Assembly (NCBI GenBank): GCA_021819045.1
Contig: JAKASM010000016.1
Coordinates: forward strand, 1 to 7,154
Reading direction: 5' to 3'
Length of the DNA stretch: 7,154 bases
Source: Microcaldota archaeon
GTDB taxonomy: Archaea; Micrarchaeota; Micrarchaeia; Micrarchaeales; Micrarchaeaceae
Below, piece after piece: positions 6,212 to 7,154 of this stretch. The notes under the pieces were generated by a model. That model searched no databases. It saw nothing but the letters and a program-made list of their open reading frames with translations, and had not been told where the DNA came from. Every line of letters begins with the position of its first letter. The stretch's first letter is position 1. The position numbers and the translations under genes are program-made.

Positions 6212-7138
6212 CGGAGCGCTATACCCAGAAGCCCATGCACTTGTGTATGTGACATTATTGGATACGCCGTCGTTTCCATAACCAGAGTAGTCGTTCGCGT
6301 TGCCGTTCAGCGGCCACCAGCCTATAAGATTGTTTACATTGATCGGCGCACCTCCTATGCCCTCTTGGTAGAGAGCCTGAACTTCTGGCCTGGAAAGGGC
6401 GGTGTTGTAAATCTGGAGGTTAGCAACAGAACCATTAAACCATAGGCCGCAGCCATCGCTTCTGCCTACTGACACGTGGCTGACCCCAGCTAAAAGGGAA
6501 TTAGTTAGCATATTGCAGCCGCCTGCCCCATTGGTATAAGCACAATAGTTAACGCCATTAGTCGTAGCTGCTATGAAATACCAGGTATTTTGATTTATGT
6601 TTGCACCAGAATCGCCGCAGTCGCCACCAGAAGCTGTTTGAAACCACGAGCACACATATCCAGGAAACTGTCCATTATTTGTTTGAAAGTAATTTTCTAG
6701 ACCATTTGTTTCTGTTATGTCTCGAGGATCTTCTCCGCAACCGGTTGTTCCGGCAGATAAAATCGATTTTACATTTATCCACTCTGTAACTGTGAATGGA
6801 TCTCCCGGAGGTACTGTAATACTTAAACTAGGTACTACTACGCTTGCATCATTGCCATTAAAAATCGCTACATACTTCGGCAGCATGCCATTGCACTGCC
6901 CTTCCAAAGAGATCTGCGCAGAAGTCCTGAACACCTCGCAGGAGCCGGGCTGCGCCCTGGGAGAGAAGTTTGAGCTGTTGAATACTCCCAAAGAGAAAAG
7001 AGCGACTAGCACTATTGCAATAATCAGGATCGCCCATCCGTATGTCATTAGGTACTCCATTGCAGACTGCGACTTTGGGCTTTGTAAAATACGCATATCC
7101 CTATTGCTACTCGGGCATATTTCTAACCTATTTCGCAT
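6209..7138 (-). CDS. class III signal (type IV pilin-like) surface protein with LamG-like domain
   Basis: A 309-residue predicted surface protein. Near the N-terminus, KSQSAMEYLMTYGWAILII matches the archaeal class III signal: a prepilin peptidase should cut before Gln24, leaving a hydrophobic helix (about 35-53) for pilus-type assembly or membrane anchoring. Residue -1 is Ser rather than the usual Gly. Next comes a LamG-like jelly-roll region (about 88-262), with FTVTEWI, NTWYFIAAT and the typical FNGSVANLQIYNTALSRPEVQALYQEG. The last 40 residues carry IGWWPLNGNANDYSGYGNDG, which normally opens a LamG domain. The predicted mature chain has eight Cys (67, 82, 134, 163, 174, 199, 208, 230), consistent with disulfides outside the cell, and N-glycosylation sequons including N235 and N295. 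The ATG at 7138 is chosen for its AAGGT ribosome-binding site. The in-frame ATG at 7096 would give a more usual short signal n-region. Ligand and role are unknown; LamG domains often bind sugars or proteins. Confidence 0.85.
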   Translation of the reverse strand: MRNRLEICPSSNRDMRILQSPKSQSAMEYLMTYGWAILIIAIVLVALFSLGVFNSSNFSPRAQPGSCEVFRTSAQISLEGQCNGMLPKYVAIFNGNDASVVVPSLSITVPPGDPFTVTEWINVKSILSAGTTGCGEDPRDITETNGLENYFQTNNGQFPGYVCSWFQTASGGDCGDSGANINQNTWYFIAATTNGVNYCAYTNGAGGCNMLTNSLLAGVSHVSVGRSDGCGLWFNGSVANLQIYNTALSRPEVQALYQEGIGGAPINVNNLIGWWPLNGNANDYSGYGNDGVSNNVTYTSAWASGYSAP

Positions 7139-7145
7139 AACTTTG

Positions 7146-7150
7146 ACCTT
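7146..7150 (-). promoter_or_regulatory. Shine-Dalgarno supporting the 7138 start of the LamG protein
   Basis: AAGGT on the minus strand lies seven bases before the ATG at 7138, in the same TATTAAGGT context found before fen. It favours the upstream start over the ATG at 7096, which has only AGGG close by. Any promoter would lie beyond the window edge. Confidence 0.5.
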
Positions 7151-7154
7151 AATA

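Noticed and set aside
1..7154. tRNA, rRNA, CRISPR array, insertion sequence or attachment site
   Set aside because: Nearly every base is accounted for by five intact or edge-cut genes. No regularly spaced repeats, terminal inverted repeats, transposase motifs or cloverleaf-like segments were seen by eye; a tRNA or covariance-model scan was not possible.

Overview
The window looks like a piece of an archaeal chromosome, most likely from a DPANN lineage of the Micrarchaeota/ARMAN type. The support is a family-D DNA polymerase large subunit, an archaeal flap endonuclease 1, an archaeal MBF1, and an exported protein with a class III (type IV pilin-like) signal ending in a SAMEYLMTYGWAI membrane segment. 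Base composition by eye is moderate (mid-40s % GC), with AGA/AGG arginine and ATA isoleucine codons common. The phylum is an inference from remembered protein families. The coding density is extreme: five genes fill almost every base, no non-coding stretch exceeds about 90 bp, and no RNA gene, mobile element, CRISPR or intein was seen.

Layout. (1) Bases 1-3057, + strand: the PolD large subunit DP2, whose reading frame is open at the left edge, so the N-terminus is missing. (2) Bases 3058-4098, - strand: flap endonuclease 1 (fen). Its stop codon directly abuts that of DP2 (TAA|TTA), with no base between them. (3) Bases 4103-4555, - strand: MBF1, a zinc-ribbon plus helix-turn-helix protein with a GTG start, 4 bp upstream of fen and probably in the same transcript. 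(4) An 87-bp divergent promoter region. (5) Bases 4643-6196, + strand: a multi-pass M50 site-2 protease with an inserted PDZ-like segment, apparently expressed from a TATA box that implies a leaderless or nearly leaderless mRNA. (6) Bases 6209-7138, - strand: a membrane-anchored, surface-type protein with a class III signal and a LamG-like domain, convergent with the protease.

How the genes relate. DP2 and FEN1 both act at the replication fork: PolD synthesises DNA and FEN1 removes RNA/DNA flaps, and both families normally dock on the PCNA clamp. Here DP2 ends in a PIP-box-like tail (QFNLSRFM). FEN1 ends in what looks like a cut-short PIP box (QHRLF). MBF1 is a ribosome- and transcription-associated factor sharing the fen transcript. 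The protease and the LamG protein are envelope proteins with no evident link to replication.

Most of the window is conserved housekeeping sequence and I do not see a new defence or mobile system. The points worth a second look are the altered termini of FEN1, the zero-gap convergent stops, the eroded first zinc knuckle of DP2, and the unusual C-terminal arrangement of the LamG protein.
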